NCBI GenBank assembly: GCA_018333395.1
Contig: JAGXSQ010000118.1
Span: 1-64,000 of the forward strand
Direction of reading: 5' to 3'
DNA from: Dethiobacter sp.
GTDB lineage: Bacteria; Bacillota_D; Dethiobacteria; Dethiobacterales; Dethiobacteraceae
Length of the DNA stretch: 64,000 nt
Each line of letters opens with the position of its first letter. Position 1 is the first letter of the stretch. Of this stretch, positions 43,109-50,390 are shown in pieces. Made by a program: the position numbers and the translations under genes. The notes beneath the pieces were generated by a model. The model was not told the DNA's origin. It ran no database searches and saw only the letters and a list, made by a program, of their open reading frames with translations.

Positions 43109-44253
43109 CTTTCTCGCTCCCCGACAGGAATGTAGACGTTAATTTCTGTTCCCTTCTCCAGCACGGAGGAAATCTTTAGTTCGCCCTGCAGCAGTTCCAC
43201 TCTTTCTCTCATCCCCAGCAACCCGTAACACTCCCTCCCCGTATCCCGCAGCAGGGCCGTCGTCTCAAAGCCGCAGCCATCATCGGTTACAGAAAGATTG
43301 ATTTTGCCGGATAGAATCTCCAGCCTGACAATCGCGTGACGCGCTTTGGCATGTTTGCAGACATTGTTCAGCGCTTCCTGAACAACCCGGAAAGCCGCTA
43401 CTTCAAAGACACCTGGCAGCCGGCGCTCGGCGCCGCTTAACACCACGAGTTCGATGCTTGTGGCGGTTCTTTTTTGCTGTTCGGCGATAAACCTCTGCAA
43501 CGTCGGCACCAACCCCAAGTCGTCAAGAACCATGGGCCGCAGGTCAAAGATAATTTTCCGGACCTCCTGCAGACTTTCCCTGACCATATCCTTCAGACTG
43601 CGCAGCTCCTCCTTTACTTTTTCCGGGTACAGGTCGATGAGCTTTTCACAAATTTCGGCGCGTAACACCACATTCGCCATGGACTGGGCTGGCCCGTCAT
43701 GAATTTCCCTGGCCACGCGCAGGCGCTCTTCTTCCTGGGCCCTAAGCACACGCAAGCTAAGCTGCTGGCGCAGCTGCATTTCTTCCAGTCTGTCCGAGAC
43801 CCCCTGCAGGCTGCCGGATAACAGCGTCAGGGCCAGGCCGACCTGGGAAACCAGTTTCTCGGCCTTCTCCACCGTGGCCCCCATCCGGCGCAGCACAAGG
43901 TCCATTTCATCACGCTGCCGGCGTAGTTGCGCCTCGCGCTCCCGTAGCAAACCTAGCCGGACTTGAATGGCTTGAGCCGCTTCATAAGCGTGCCTGATGT
44001 CTTCTTCCGTGTAACGGATAAAGTTGCGGCTGACCTCCATCAAGTGCAGCCGGGACAGCTTCTCCTCTTTTTCCATACGGTCAACTTCCGTGATAACGGC
44101 CAGGACTTCTTCTTTGAGCTGCGCTGTCCTAGTTTTCAACTCCTCACGCTGCAGGCGGGCATCGTCAGCGATACTGTGAATTTGTTCGCGACCCTGCTCC
44201 ACTGCTTTGACCGTATTGCTGATCACCTCGTCGAGACGTTTAAATTCCTGCAC
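43105..44253 (-). CDS. DegS-like cytoplasmic sensor histidine kinase
   Basis: A 382-residue protein with no membrane segment. The first ~180 residues are coiled coil (long Glu/Arg/Leu heptads), as in DegS. Then a HisKA_3 domain with phospho-acceptor His in REIHDGPAQSMANVVLRAEI, and a HATPase domain with NNVCKHAKARHAIV, DDGCGF and GLLGMRERV. GTG start at 44253 behind GGTGAGAAA. It would phosphorylate the overlapping NarL-type regulator. The upstream 114-bp gap follows the endonuclease IV gene and shows no clear terminator. Confidence 0.9.
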   Translation of the reverse strand: MQEFKRLDEVISNTVKAVEQGREQIHSIADDARLQREELKTRTAQLKEEVLAVITEVDRMEKEEKLSRLHLMEVSRNFIRYTEEDIRHAYEAAQAIQVRLGLLREREAQLRRQRDEMDLVLRRMGATVEKAEKLVSQVGLALTLLSGSLQGVSDRLEEMQLRQQLSLRVLRAQEEERLRVAREIHDGPAQSMANVVLRAEICEKLIDLYPEKVKEELRSLKDMVRESLQEVRKIIFDLRPMVLDDLGLVPTLQRFIAEQQKRTATSIELVVLSGAERRLPGVFEVAAFRVVQEALNNVCKHAKARHAIVRLEILSGKINLSVTDDGCGFETTALLRDTGRECYGLLGMRERVELLQGELKISSVLEKGTEINVYIPVGERER

Positions 44254-44367
44254 TTTCTCACCGCCGGCGCTTTTGTGTCTTTATTCGCCCAAAAGAACAC
44301 TTTCCCTGCCAGCACTGCCAAGGCGCGCTGCTTTCCCGACTTTAAGCGGTTGCCTGCTCAGTAACGT

Positions 44368-45219
44368 CTATAGTGCCGCCTCTGCCAGCCAAGAACGAAT
44401 GAGGGTAATTTCTTCGCCGTACTGGTAATAGTCCTCCACCGGGGTCTCCAGAATCATGGGTAGCGAAAAAAGAAGGGGGTGAGTAATCAGGTTCAGCAGC
44501 CCCTCCTTTCCCAGATACCCGCTGCCGATGCGCGCATGGCGGTCCCGGTGGGAGTCAGGAGGAAATTTGGAATCGTTCAGATGGAGCGCGTGGACCTTTG
44601 CGAGCCCCACAGTTTTTTCGAGGTCGTCGACTAACCGCGCCACTTCCTCCGGCCGTAAAAAATCATAGCCGGCACCGGTCAGGTGACAAGAGTCAAGACA
44701 GATACCCAGATTGGCGGGCTTGTCCAAGGCTTCTATAATCTCTGCCAGATCTTGCAGCGTGCCTATTTCTGAGCCCTGTCCGGCCATGGTTTCCAGCAGT
44801 AGGCGCGTCTGTCCGCCATGAGGCAAAAGCGCCTCTTCCAGACAGGCCACAATGCGCTTCAAGCCTGCCTCCCTGCCTGAACCGGCGTGTGACCCGGGGT
44901 GGACCACCAGGAATTCCGCCCCGGCATTATCCATCCGTTGCAGGTCAGCGGCCACAATCATCTTGGCGAAAGCGTACGGCCCATCTGCCGGGGCGGCCAT
45001 GTTCACAGTGTACGGCAAGTGCCCGACAATCGGCGCGACATCAAAAGAAAGGCGTGCTTCTTTGCCTTGTTCAATTTCCTGGGCGGAAATATTCCGGGCC
45101 CTACCGCCACGCGGATTGCGCGTAAAAAACTGGAAAGCATTGGCGCCCAATTCTTTTGCCAGTCTTGTCGCGCGGGCATACCCGCCGGAAATAGGCAAAT
45201 GACAGCCGAGCCGCAACAT
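44368..45219 (-). CDS. nfo: Deoxyribonuclease IV (AP endonuclease)
   Basis: A 283-residue TIM-barrel endonuclease IV, ATG at 45219. Zinc-ligand motifs are visible: HLPYTVNMA, LVVHPGSHAG, LLLETMAGQGSEIG, GICLDSCHLTGAGYD, KVHALHLNDSK and DRHARIGSGYLG. It cuts at abasic sites during base-excision repair. In spore formers Nfo acts during spore germination, and the SASP gene directly upstream on the same strand fits this role. Confidence 0.93.
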   Translation of the reverse strand: MLRLGCHLPISGGYARATRLAKELGANAFQFFTRNPRGGRARNISAQEIEQGKEARLSFDVAPIVGHLPYTVNMAAPADGPYAFAKMIVAADLQRMDNAGAEFLVVHPGSHAGSGREAGLKRIVACLEEALLPHGGQTRLLLETMAGQGSEIGTLQDLAEIIEALDKPANLGICLDSCHLTGAGYDFLRPEEVARLVDDLEKTVGLAKVHALHLNDSKFPPDSHRDRHARIGSGYLGKEGLLNLITHPLLFSLPMILETPVEDYYQYGEEITLIRSWLAEAAL

Positions 45220-45263
45220 ACTTTTCCTCCTTACCGTTCTATCTGTCTAGATCGTCATAACTT

Positions 45264-45467
45264 TTATGGTGTCCCGAGATTTTTCCGGGAAAGACGCTGC
45301 CACATCCGACCACCTACCCGGCCCACCTCCCGCGCGGTAAGGTCCTGCCAACCCCGCTCCCTGATTTTATCCCCCAACCCCAGTTCTTCAGCGATCTCCA
45401 GTTTCAGGCTTTCCAGTTCCAGTTCCCGGGCCGTCATTTTCTCCAGCTTCTTTTTATATTTGGGCAT
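45264..45467 (-). CDS. Alpha/beta-type small acid-soluble spore protein
   Basis: A 67-residue protein, ATG at 45467 behind GCAGGAGGCA. SASP features: MTARELELESLKLEIAEELG, then LTAREVGRVGGRMWQRL, corresponding to the conserved EVA-ELG...GxVGGxMvRxM core, plus a GPR-type processing region near LESLKLEIAE. It would coat spore DNA and protect it from UV and peroxide. Transcription is from a near-perfect sigma-G promoter (45491-45521), and the next gene downstream is the repair enzyme Nfo. Confidence 0.9.
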   Translation of the reverse strand: MPKYKKKLEKMTARELELESLKLEIAEELGLGDKIRERGWQDLTAREVGRVGGRMWQRLSRKNLGTP

Positions 45468-45490
45468 AACTTGCCTCCTGCTTTTTTCTC

Positions 45491-45521
45491 TAGTATGGGA
45501 CAGCAGAACTGCAGGTATGCA
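45491..45521 (-). promoter_or_regulatory. Sigma-G (forespore) promoter for the SASP gene
   Basis: Minus-strand TGCATA (45521-45516), an 18-bp spacer and CATACTA (45497-45491), 24 bp before the SASP start codon. The -10 CATACTA is the exact sigma-G consensus and the -35 fits TGNATA. Confidence 0.8.
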
Positions 45522-45613
45522 GATTTATGAGATGAGCAAAAGGTGCTTTTAGTCCAAGCGGCATGGTGGACGAGGCACTGAGTCTGACCAGCTTACAGCG
45601 GGCCATATTATTT

Positions 45614-45700
45614 TCAGCCACCTCCGCCGCGGCGGATAAGCAGGAGGCTAAAGCCTACGGCAAGCACAAGGTAAATAATGAGCATGGGCACAGCATCCAT
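45614..45700 (-). CDS. 28-residue single-pass membrane peptide
   Basis: A very short frame with ATG at 45700, eight bases after GAGGAGGG, an excellent ribosome site for a region otherwise without genes. The product begins MDAVPMLIIY, continues with a hydrophobic helix (LVLAVGFSLLLI) and ends RRGGGG, giving an N-out/C-in type single membrane span by the positive-inside rule. No homologue is known to me. It lies between the SASP gene and the divergent sod promoter, in a 358-bp stretch that otherwise holds only promoters. Confidence 0.5.
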   Translation of the reverse strand: MDAVPMLIIYLVLAVGFSLLLIRRGGGG

Positions 45701-45766
45701 TTTCGTTCCCTCCTCGCCTCGTAGCTTATTGGCACCGTAGCCAGTCCATAAGAAAGCCCTAGTTCC

Positions 45767-45795
45767 TTTACGTCCTTGGCTGCTCCTGATATAAT
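45767..45795 (+). promoter_or_regulatory. Sigma-A promoter for superoxide dismutase
   Basis: TTTACG (45767-45772), 17-bp spacer and perfect TATAAT (45790-45795), about 30 bp before the start codon and the AAGGAGG ribosome site. Confidence 0.7.
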
Positions 45796-45826
45796 AGGAT
45801 TAAAATATACCCAAGGAGGAATTTAG

Positions 45827-46417
45827 ATGATGGAAATGCAGGCCAAAGAACTGAAAATGAAAGACATGGCGGGTTTTTCTGAGCGTCAACTAGCAGAACA
45901 CCACGGCGTGCTTTATAAAGGATATGTGAACAAACTTAATGAAATCCGTAAACTCCTGCAAACTGTAGACTACAGCAAAGCCAACCAGACATATAGTGAC
46001 CTGCGTGCTTTGAGAATTGAAGAAACATTTGCGCTAAACGGCATTAAGCTGCACGAGGCTTATTTTGACAACATGGGAGGGAAAGGCGGCAAAGCTGATG
46101 GACAGGCCCGCTCCCTCTTGGAGCGCGATTTTGGTTCCTACGAAAAATGGGAAGCCGATTTCAAAGCTACGGGGCTCGCGGTTCGCGGTTGGGTGGTGTT
46201 GGCTTTTGACCTAGAAGACAGCAGGCTGTACAACTTTGGTAGCGACTCCCACAACTTCGGACCCATCTGGAACGCCGTGCCTATTCTAGTAATGGATACC
46301 TATGAACACGCCTATATGATTGATTATGGTGTCAAGCGGGCGCCATACATTGACGCTTTCATGAACATTATCGACTGGGGCGTGGTCAACGAGCGCCTAC
46401 GCCGCCTAGTGAAATAA
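45827..46417 (+). CDS. Fe/Mn-family superoxide dismutase, divergent
   Basis: A 196-residue protein, ATG 45827 behind AAGGAGG. All four metal ligands of the Fe/Mn superoxide dismutase fold can be aligned: first His in LAEHHGVLYKGYVNKLNEI, second His in NGIKLHEAYFDNMGG, and Asp and His in MDTYEHAYMIDYG. Several second-shell residues differ from classic enzymes: the HH pair of the first helix is absent, the NHxxYW motif is LHEAYF and the DxWEHAY tryptophan is Tyr. Such forms occur in anaerobic Bacillota. It probably removes superoxide alongside the desulforedoxin and rubredoxin encoded nearby. Confidence 0.8.
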   Translation: MMEMQAKELKMKDMAGFSERQLAEHHGVLYKGYVNKLNEIRKLLQTVDYSKANQTYSDLRALRIEETFALNGIKLHEAYFDNMGGKGGKADGQARSLLERDFGSYEKWEADFKATGLAVRGWVVLAFDLEDSRLYNFGSDSHNFGPIWNAVPILVMDTYEHAYMIDYGVKRAPYIDAFMNIIDWGVVNERLRRLVK

Positions 46418-47432
46418 GCTCTTTCTTGGCTGCGGCCACCAGTCCAAAACACCCCATCAGCATCATGTTGCCTTGGGGAGCGGCAAAATAAAAATCTTTA
46501 CCGGCCAGGAGGTTTCTTCTGGGCCCAGTCACCGCCACCAAGGCGGGTAAAACCCGCCCTGGTGGCGCAATGCTTCCATGCCCTCCATCTGCGAGCACTT
46601 CGCTGTTAGTTAGTGTTCCGGTCAGCAGGCGGTCAAGGTAGCGGATAATTTTCTCCGCCGTCATGCTCCCTGTGTGATGCTCCAAAAGTCCCTCCACCCT
46701 CTCTTTGCGAATAATGGCTATAAAAGTGTGCTGGTTGCCAATGTTGGCAATAGCTACGGCATGGTGGGACGCTGCTTCCCTTACCCGCTCATCGGTCATG
46801 GCGCCAAGCAGAGCAGCACTGCAGGTATCCATCAGGAGCGCACCAGGCAAAGTCTGTTGCGCCGCTTTCATACGCGTAAAATAACTGGGAGCGGAACGGA
46901 AAAACAAGTCTGAAAGGCTTCCCCCGTCCGCCATAAATTTACCCCAGTAGCGAAAGCGAAAAGCGCGGTTTGACTCTTGCGGGGCATAACCGTGGTCCTG
47001 GACAGCAACAGCAAAGTCTGTAGGCAGTTCCTCGCCAGCTTCAGAGAGCAGTCTTTTCAACATAGCAACATCAATGTCGCCCAGCCGGACAGGAACGGCC
47101 CCGGGCGGTTCTTCCCCGTCAATCATGATACCGAGCTTAGCGACTCGCGCTAAGTCGTCATGGATAGTAAGGGCAGCTTGCGGTGTGGCTACTACCGGCA
47201 ATCCGGCAGCCAGATGCTTCTTAATTGCTCTGGTGGACGCCCCGCCACCCATTATCTCGCCGTGCAGAAAGAGCGGTCTGCCAGCAGCTGTTGCTTTGCT
47301 GATTTTGGCGGCCACAAGTTGTGTTGGTGACGGCAGTACCATCTGGAGACAGTTTTCTAGGTTTTTCGCCGGGTCATAAAGCAAAATATCCTGCGTGCCG
47401 CCGCCGATGTCGAGGGCCAAGATTTTTTTCAT
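46386..47432 (-). CDS. DUF1786 family protein (actin-like ATPase fold suspected)
   Basis: A 348-residue protein, ATG at 47432 sharing one base with the psuG stop. The N-terminus (ILALDIGGGTQDILLYD) is an ASKHA-type phosphate loop, and VAIANIGNQHTFIAII could be the second. C-terminal LLAGKDFYFAAPQGNMMLMGCFGL is characteristic of DUF1786. The function is unknown in the family. Its last 32 bp overlap the end of the convergent sod gene. It is translationally coupled to PsuG, which suggests a role in nucleoside or phosphosugar metabolism, but only by context. Confidence 0.75.
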   Translation of the reverse strand: MKKILALDIGGGTQDILLYDPAKNLENCLQMVLPSPTQLVAAKISKATAAGRPLFLHGEIMGGGASTRAIKKHLAAGLPVVATPQAALTIHDDLARVAKLGIMIDGEEPPGAVPVRLGDIDVAMLKRLLSEAGEELPTDFAVAVQDHGYAPQESNRAFRFRYWGKFMADGGSLSDLFFRSAPSYFTRMKAAQQTLPGALLMDTCSAALLGAMTDERVREAASHHAVAIANIGNQHTFIAIIRKERVEGLLEHHTGSMTAEKIIRYLDRLLTGTLTNSEVLADGGHGSIAPPGRVLPALVAVTGPRRNLLAGKDFYFAAPQGNMMLMGCFGLVAAAKKELISLGGVGAR

Positions 47433-48352
47433 TACACTTGGTCTCCTTTTTCTATGACTGCCCGGGCGATAGCTGCTCCTAACCCGGCATTTTCACGCAG
47501 CAAGGCTAGATTAGCCCGCAAGGTGCGTCCATCAGATAAGACGGACAGCCGGTCCAGCATCCAAGGTGTAACATCCGAGCCGGTTTTTTTTATTTTATAG
47601 AGCTCTGTTTCAGCTTGCCTGATAAGAGCCATCAGCTCGTCCCAAGGGATTTCCGCTTCCTCGGGGACGGGATTGCAGACTAGTACCGCACCGGGAAGCC
47701 CTAGGCGGTCGCGAGCCAGGGTCATTTCCGCTACTTGGCTGGGTGATTCCAGTAAATACGCTAGCGTGAACGGAGAACGGCGGGAATAAAAGGCTGGCAA
47801 GCAGTCTGTACGGTAGCCAATCACAGTTACGCCAGCTGTTTCCAAGTATTCCAGAGTCAGCCCAAGATCTAGAATAGCTTTAGGGCCTGAGGATACTACC
47901 GTAACAGGAACGTTACCTAGTACGGCCAAGTCGTTTGAAACATCGAATGACAGAGCGGCACCGCGATGTACTCCGCCAATGCCGCCTGTAGCCAGAACTC
48001 CGATTCCAAAACGTCTGGCCAAGTATGCGGTAGCGCCAGCCGTAGTACCGCCATCTCGCCCTGCTGACACGGCGTAAGGCAGTTCCCGCAACCCAATCTT
48101 CAGTGGCGACGCACAGCGGGAAAGCTGCTCCAGCTCCTGCTCCGCAAGACCGACAGTCACTTTCCCCGCGACCACGCCTACTGTGCAGGGAACAGCCCAA
48201 GCAGAGCGGACAGCCGCCTCCATTTCTAGGACCGTCTCCAGATTATGGGGCCGGGGGAGACCATGCGTAAGCAAAGCCGTCTCTAGGGCAACAATAGGTC
48301 TTTTTTCTTTCAAGGCTGCCAGCACATGGCTCCCGATAGTATACGGCTTCAT
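47432..48352 (-). CDS. psuG: Pseudouridine-5'-phosphate glycosidase
   Basis: A 306-residue protein matching the PsuG family: ALETALLTHGLPRPHNLE near the N-terminus, GKVTVGL, AVSAGRDGGTTAGATAYLA, GIGVLATGGIGGVHRGA, DLAVLGNVPVTVVSSGPKAILD, NPVPEEAEIPWDE and DRLSVLSDGRTLRANLALL. It cleaves pseudouridine 5'-phosphate to ribose 5-phosphate and uracil. The partner kinase PsuK is not nearby. It is translationally coupled to the DUF1786 gene and follows desulforedoxin at 8 bp. Confidence 0.92.
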   Translation of the reverse strand: MKPYTIGSHVLAALKEKRPIVALETALLTHGLPRPHNLETVLEMEAAVRSAWAVPCTVGVVAGKVTVGLAEQELEQLSRCASPLKIGLRELPYAVSAGRDGGTTAGATAYLARRFGIGVLATGGIGGVHRGAALSFDVSNDLAVLGNVPVTVVSSGPKAILDLGLTLEYLETAGVTVIGYRTDCLPAFYSRRSPFTLAYLLESPSQVAEMTLARDRLGLPGAVLVCNPVPEEAEIPWDELMALIRQAETELYKIKKTGSDVTPWMLDRLSVLSDGRTLRANLALLRENAGLGAAIARAVIEKGDQV

Positions 48353-48360
48353 TTAACTAC

Positions 48361-48486
48361 CTATTCTTCCTCTACCTTGCGCATCGCTTCGCCACAACAG
48401 ACGAGAGTACCGGCTCCGCTATCGGTAACCTTTACCTTATTGCCACAGATGTCGCATAGATAGCTTTCTCCCACTTTGGTAGCCAT
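48361..48486 (-). CDS. Desulforedoxin-type rubredoxin-like protein
   Basis: A 41-residue protein too short for most gene finders; ATG at 48486 behind AGAGGTG. It begins MATKVGESYLCDICGNKV and carries the four iron ligands Cys11-x2-Cys14 and the adjacent pair Cys30-Cys31 (LVCCGEAMRKVEEE). The adjacent cysteine pair is diagnostic for desulforedoxin and the N-terminal domain of desulfoferrodoxin. It may donate electrons in superoxide or oxygen defence. A TATAAT on the minus strand at 48533-48528 probably drives it, possibly together with psuG and DUF1786. Confidence 0.88.
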   Translation of the reverse strand: MATKVGESYLCDICGNKVKVTDSGAGTLVCCGEAMRKVEEE

Positions 48487-48643
48487 TTAATTTCACCTCT
48501 CATAATTACTTTCAGGCATTTAAGTAAATTATATCTTAAGCGAGCGCAAAAAAAAAGGTTTACAATAATTCCATTTTTCAGGCAGGAAAAATGCAGCAAC
48601 AAAAGAAAATAATTAGTAGTAACACTTCAAGGGAGGTTTTAAG

Positions 48644-48802
48644 ATGGAAAAATGGGTATGCACAGTTTGCGGATATGTTTACAACCCTGCGGAGGGAGAC
48701 CCTGACAACGGTGTCGACCCCGGTACAGCCTTTGAGGATCTGCCTGGGGAATGGGTCTGCCCCGACTGTGGCGCAGACAAGGACATGTTTGAGAAGGAGT
48801 AA
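48644..48802 (+). CDS. Rubredoxin
   Basis: A 52-residue protein, ATG 48644 behind GGGAGG. Two iron-binding knuckles, [16 protein letters not shown] and [13 protein letters not shown], give the Cys-x2-Cys...Cys-x2-Cys site. Asn/Pro/Asp residues of the loop are conserved ([14 protein letters not shown]). It is a one-electron carrier, commonly serving superoxide reductase, rubrerythrin or oxygen reductases in anaerobes. It diverges from desulforedoxin. Confidence 0.95.
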   Translation: MEKWVCTVCGYVYNPAEGDPDNGVDPGTAFEDLPGEWVCPDCGADKDMFEKE

Positions 48803-48809
48803 TTGAAGT

Positions 48810-48840
48810 TAGCGGCTATTCGTGCAGTCGAAAGCCGCTA
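48810..48840 (+). terminator. Hairpin after the rubredoxin gene
   Basis: TAGCGGCT (48810-48817) and AGCCGCTA (48833-48840), perfect 8-bp stem with a 15-base loop. The T-poor sequence after it was interrupted by the insertion described at 48849-49011. Confidence 0.5.
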
Positions 48841-48848
48841 GCTTATTG

Positions 48849-49011
48849 GGCTCTTACTCAAAGGCAAAGATAGATTCTGTTAATTTAGTGATTAAATATC
48901 TTGAAATGCCTGATATGACTTTATCCTGTTTCTGAAACCTTCATTCTGGTAGTAGGGGCGGGTTTCAAACCCGCCCCTACTACGCATCATCCTCCTATTT
49001 GAGTAAGAGCC
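48849..49011. mobile_element. 163-bp MITE-like element with 14-bp terminal inverted repeats and 8-bp target duplication
   Basis: Left end GGCTCTTACTCAAA (48849-48862), right end TTTGAGTAAGAGCC (48998-49011): a perfect 14-bp inverted repeat. Directly outside are identical 8-mers GCTTATTG (48841-48848 and 49012-49019), which is the target duplication. The interior has no coding frame, is AT-rich, and near the right end carries a 35-bp palindrome (48949-48983). GGCTCTT ends and an 8-bp duplication suggest mobilisation by an ISL3-type transposase, recalled from family knowledge. The phoR stop codon lies inside the right copy of the duplication, so insertion occurred without harming phoR. Confidence 0.85.
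48949..48983. repeat. 35-bp near-perfect palindrome (GTAGTAGGGGCGGGTTT family)
   Basis: Arms of 17 bp, GTAGTAGGGGCGGGTTT and its exact complement AAACCCGCCCCTACTAC, around a single C. It is inside the MITE-like element. As RNA it would be a very stable hairpin on either strand and may stop transcription from both phoR and rubredoxin. It is related to the hairpins at 21264 and 54408. Confidence 0.8.
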
Positions 49012-49013
49012 GC

Positions 49014-50390
49014 TTATTGTGTACCCGGAGTATATACGGGTACATAAAGGCTGACCGTTGTCCCCTGGCCTTCCCTGCTTTCAAGTTTCAGCTGTCCGTG
49101 ATGTGTCTCCACGATATGCTTGACGATAGAGAGTCCCAGCCCGGTTCCGCCAAGGCGCCTAGAACGTGCCCTGTCTACCCGGTAAAAACGCTCAAAAATC
49201 CGGGTTTGCTCATCACTGGGGATCCCAATGCCAGTATCGGCAACAAAAATACGGATCGAGTTAGCTTCCCCGGCAGCGCCAAGCGTAATTTCACCGCCCG
49301 CTGGCGTGTATTTCAGCGAGTTGTCGAGAAGATTGAACAACGCCTGACCGAGCAACCCGCGGTCACCGTTGGCAGGGGGCAGGTCAGAGGCCAAGTCTTG
49401 TTTCAGCTTGTGGGCACCAAACCGCGCTGTCAGGCTCTCCAGCACTTCGGCAATAAGCGCGGCTACATCTACAGGAGCAAACTGAATATCAGACCGGCCG
49501 CTTTCAATCTGCGAAAGCATCAATACATCTTCGATCAGGTTGTTTAGCCGCTCAGACTCGCGATGGATAATCTTCAAAAAACGGATGGCCACTTCGGGAT
49601 CCTGGTATGCTCCATCGAGCAGTGTTTCCGCATATCCTCTGATGGCTGTTAGTGGCGTGCGCATCTCGTGGGAAACGTTGGCTGCAAAATCGGCGCGAAT
49701 TTCCTCCAGTCGCCGCAGTCTGGTGACATCATGAAAGACAGCAAGCACACCAGCCCTGCCCGACACCCCTGCTTTTAAAGGTACAATGCTGGCGCTGAGC
49801 ACTTTTTTTTCCGGCAGGACTGTCTTTAGCTCATGTTCCTGGACCTTTTTCTCTTGGCGGGCGCTTTTAATCTTCTCGTGCAATTCGGCATTGCGCACCA
49901 ACTCCAGGTCGCTGCGTCCTGTCCAGCTTATTTTGCTCAGGCCGAGCATCGTTTTAGCAGCTGGGTTGGCCAGCACGGCCTTCCCTTCTTCGTCAAAAAC
50001 AATTACCCCTTCAACCATTGTGGACAGGATAGTCTCCAGACGATCTCTGTTGGCAGAAATTTCTCTTAGTTGCTCCTGTCGTGATGTGGCCATGCGGTTA
50101 ACAGCCTTGCCTACCTCCGTCACTTCATCCCGTCCGTCTAGATAAACGCGTTTATCTAATTCTCCCGCAGAGATACGATCTGCCACATCAACAACCCGCC
50201 CCAACCGTTCAGTCAGGCTCCTGGCAATTTTTAAAATTACAGCTATGGAAAAGCCGAGCGCCGCAAGAGCTGCCACCGAGAATAGCCAAGCTTTTTCCGC
50301 GAAAATGACTAGTGCGGCGCTAAATAATAAAAGGTGGACAAAATACAGAGCCCCAAAGACGCTTAAAAGTTTAAAGCGAAGGCTTTTCAC
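49014..50390 (-). CDS. phoR: Phosphate-regulon sensor histidine kinase PhoR
   Basis: A 458-residue protein. Two close membrane helices within residues ~5-52 with almost no outer loop, HAMP (~55-105), PAS (~110-215, VFDEEGKAVLANPAAKTMLGLS), HisKA with phospho-acceptor in VSHEMRTPLTAIRGYAETLLDGA, and HATPase motifs NLLDNSLKYTP, DTGIGIP, GGTGLGLSI. The lack of an extracytoplasmic domain means phosphate is probably sensed through PstSCAB and PhoU encoded upstream. It overlaps phoP by 4 bp. Its stop codon lies in the target duplication of the neighbouring MITE-like element. Confidence 0.92.
   Translation of the reverse strand: MKSLRFKLLSVFGALYFVHLLLFSAALVIFAEKAWLFSVAALAALGFSIAVILKIARSLTERLGRVVDVADRISAGELDKRVYLDGRDEVTEVGKAVNRMATSRQEQLREISANRDRLETILSTMVEGVIVFDEEGKAVLANPAAKTMLGLSKISWTGRSDLELVRNAELHEKIKSARQEKKVQEHELKTVLPEKKVLSASIVPLKAGVSGRAGVLAVFHDVTRLRRLEEIRADFAANVSHEMRTPLTAIRGYAETLLDGAYQDPEVAIRFLKIIHRESERLNNLIEDVLMLSQIESGRSDIQFAPVDVAALIAEVLESLTARFGAHKLKQDLASDLPPANGDRGLLGQALFNLLDNSLKYTPAGGEITLGAAGEANSIRIFVADTGIGIPSDEQTRIFERFYRVDRARSRRLGGTGLGLSIVKHIVETHHGQLKLESREGQGTTVSLYVPVYTPGTQ

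Noticed and set aside
44254..44367. Small gene or terminator between nfo and the histidine kinase
   Set aside because: No frame with a ribosome site and no stem with a T tract was found in this 114-bp gap.
48488..48643. Shared divergent promoter assigned to rubredoxin
   Set aside because: A TATAAT on the minus strand fits desulforedoxin, but no convincing -35/-10 pair for rubredoxin could be found, so no promoter was called on the plus strand.
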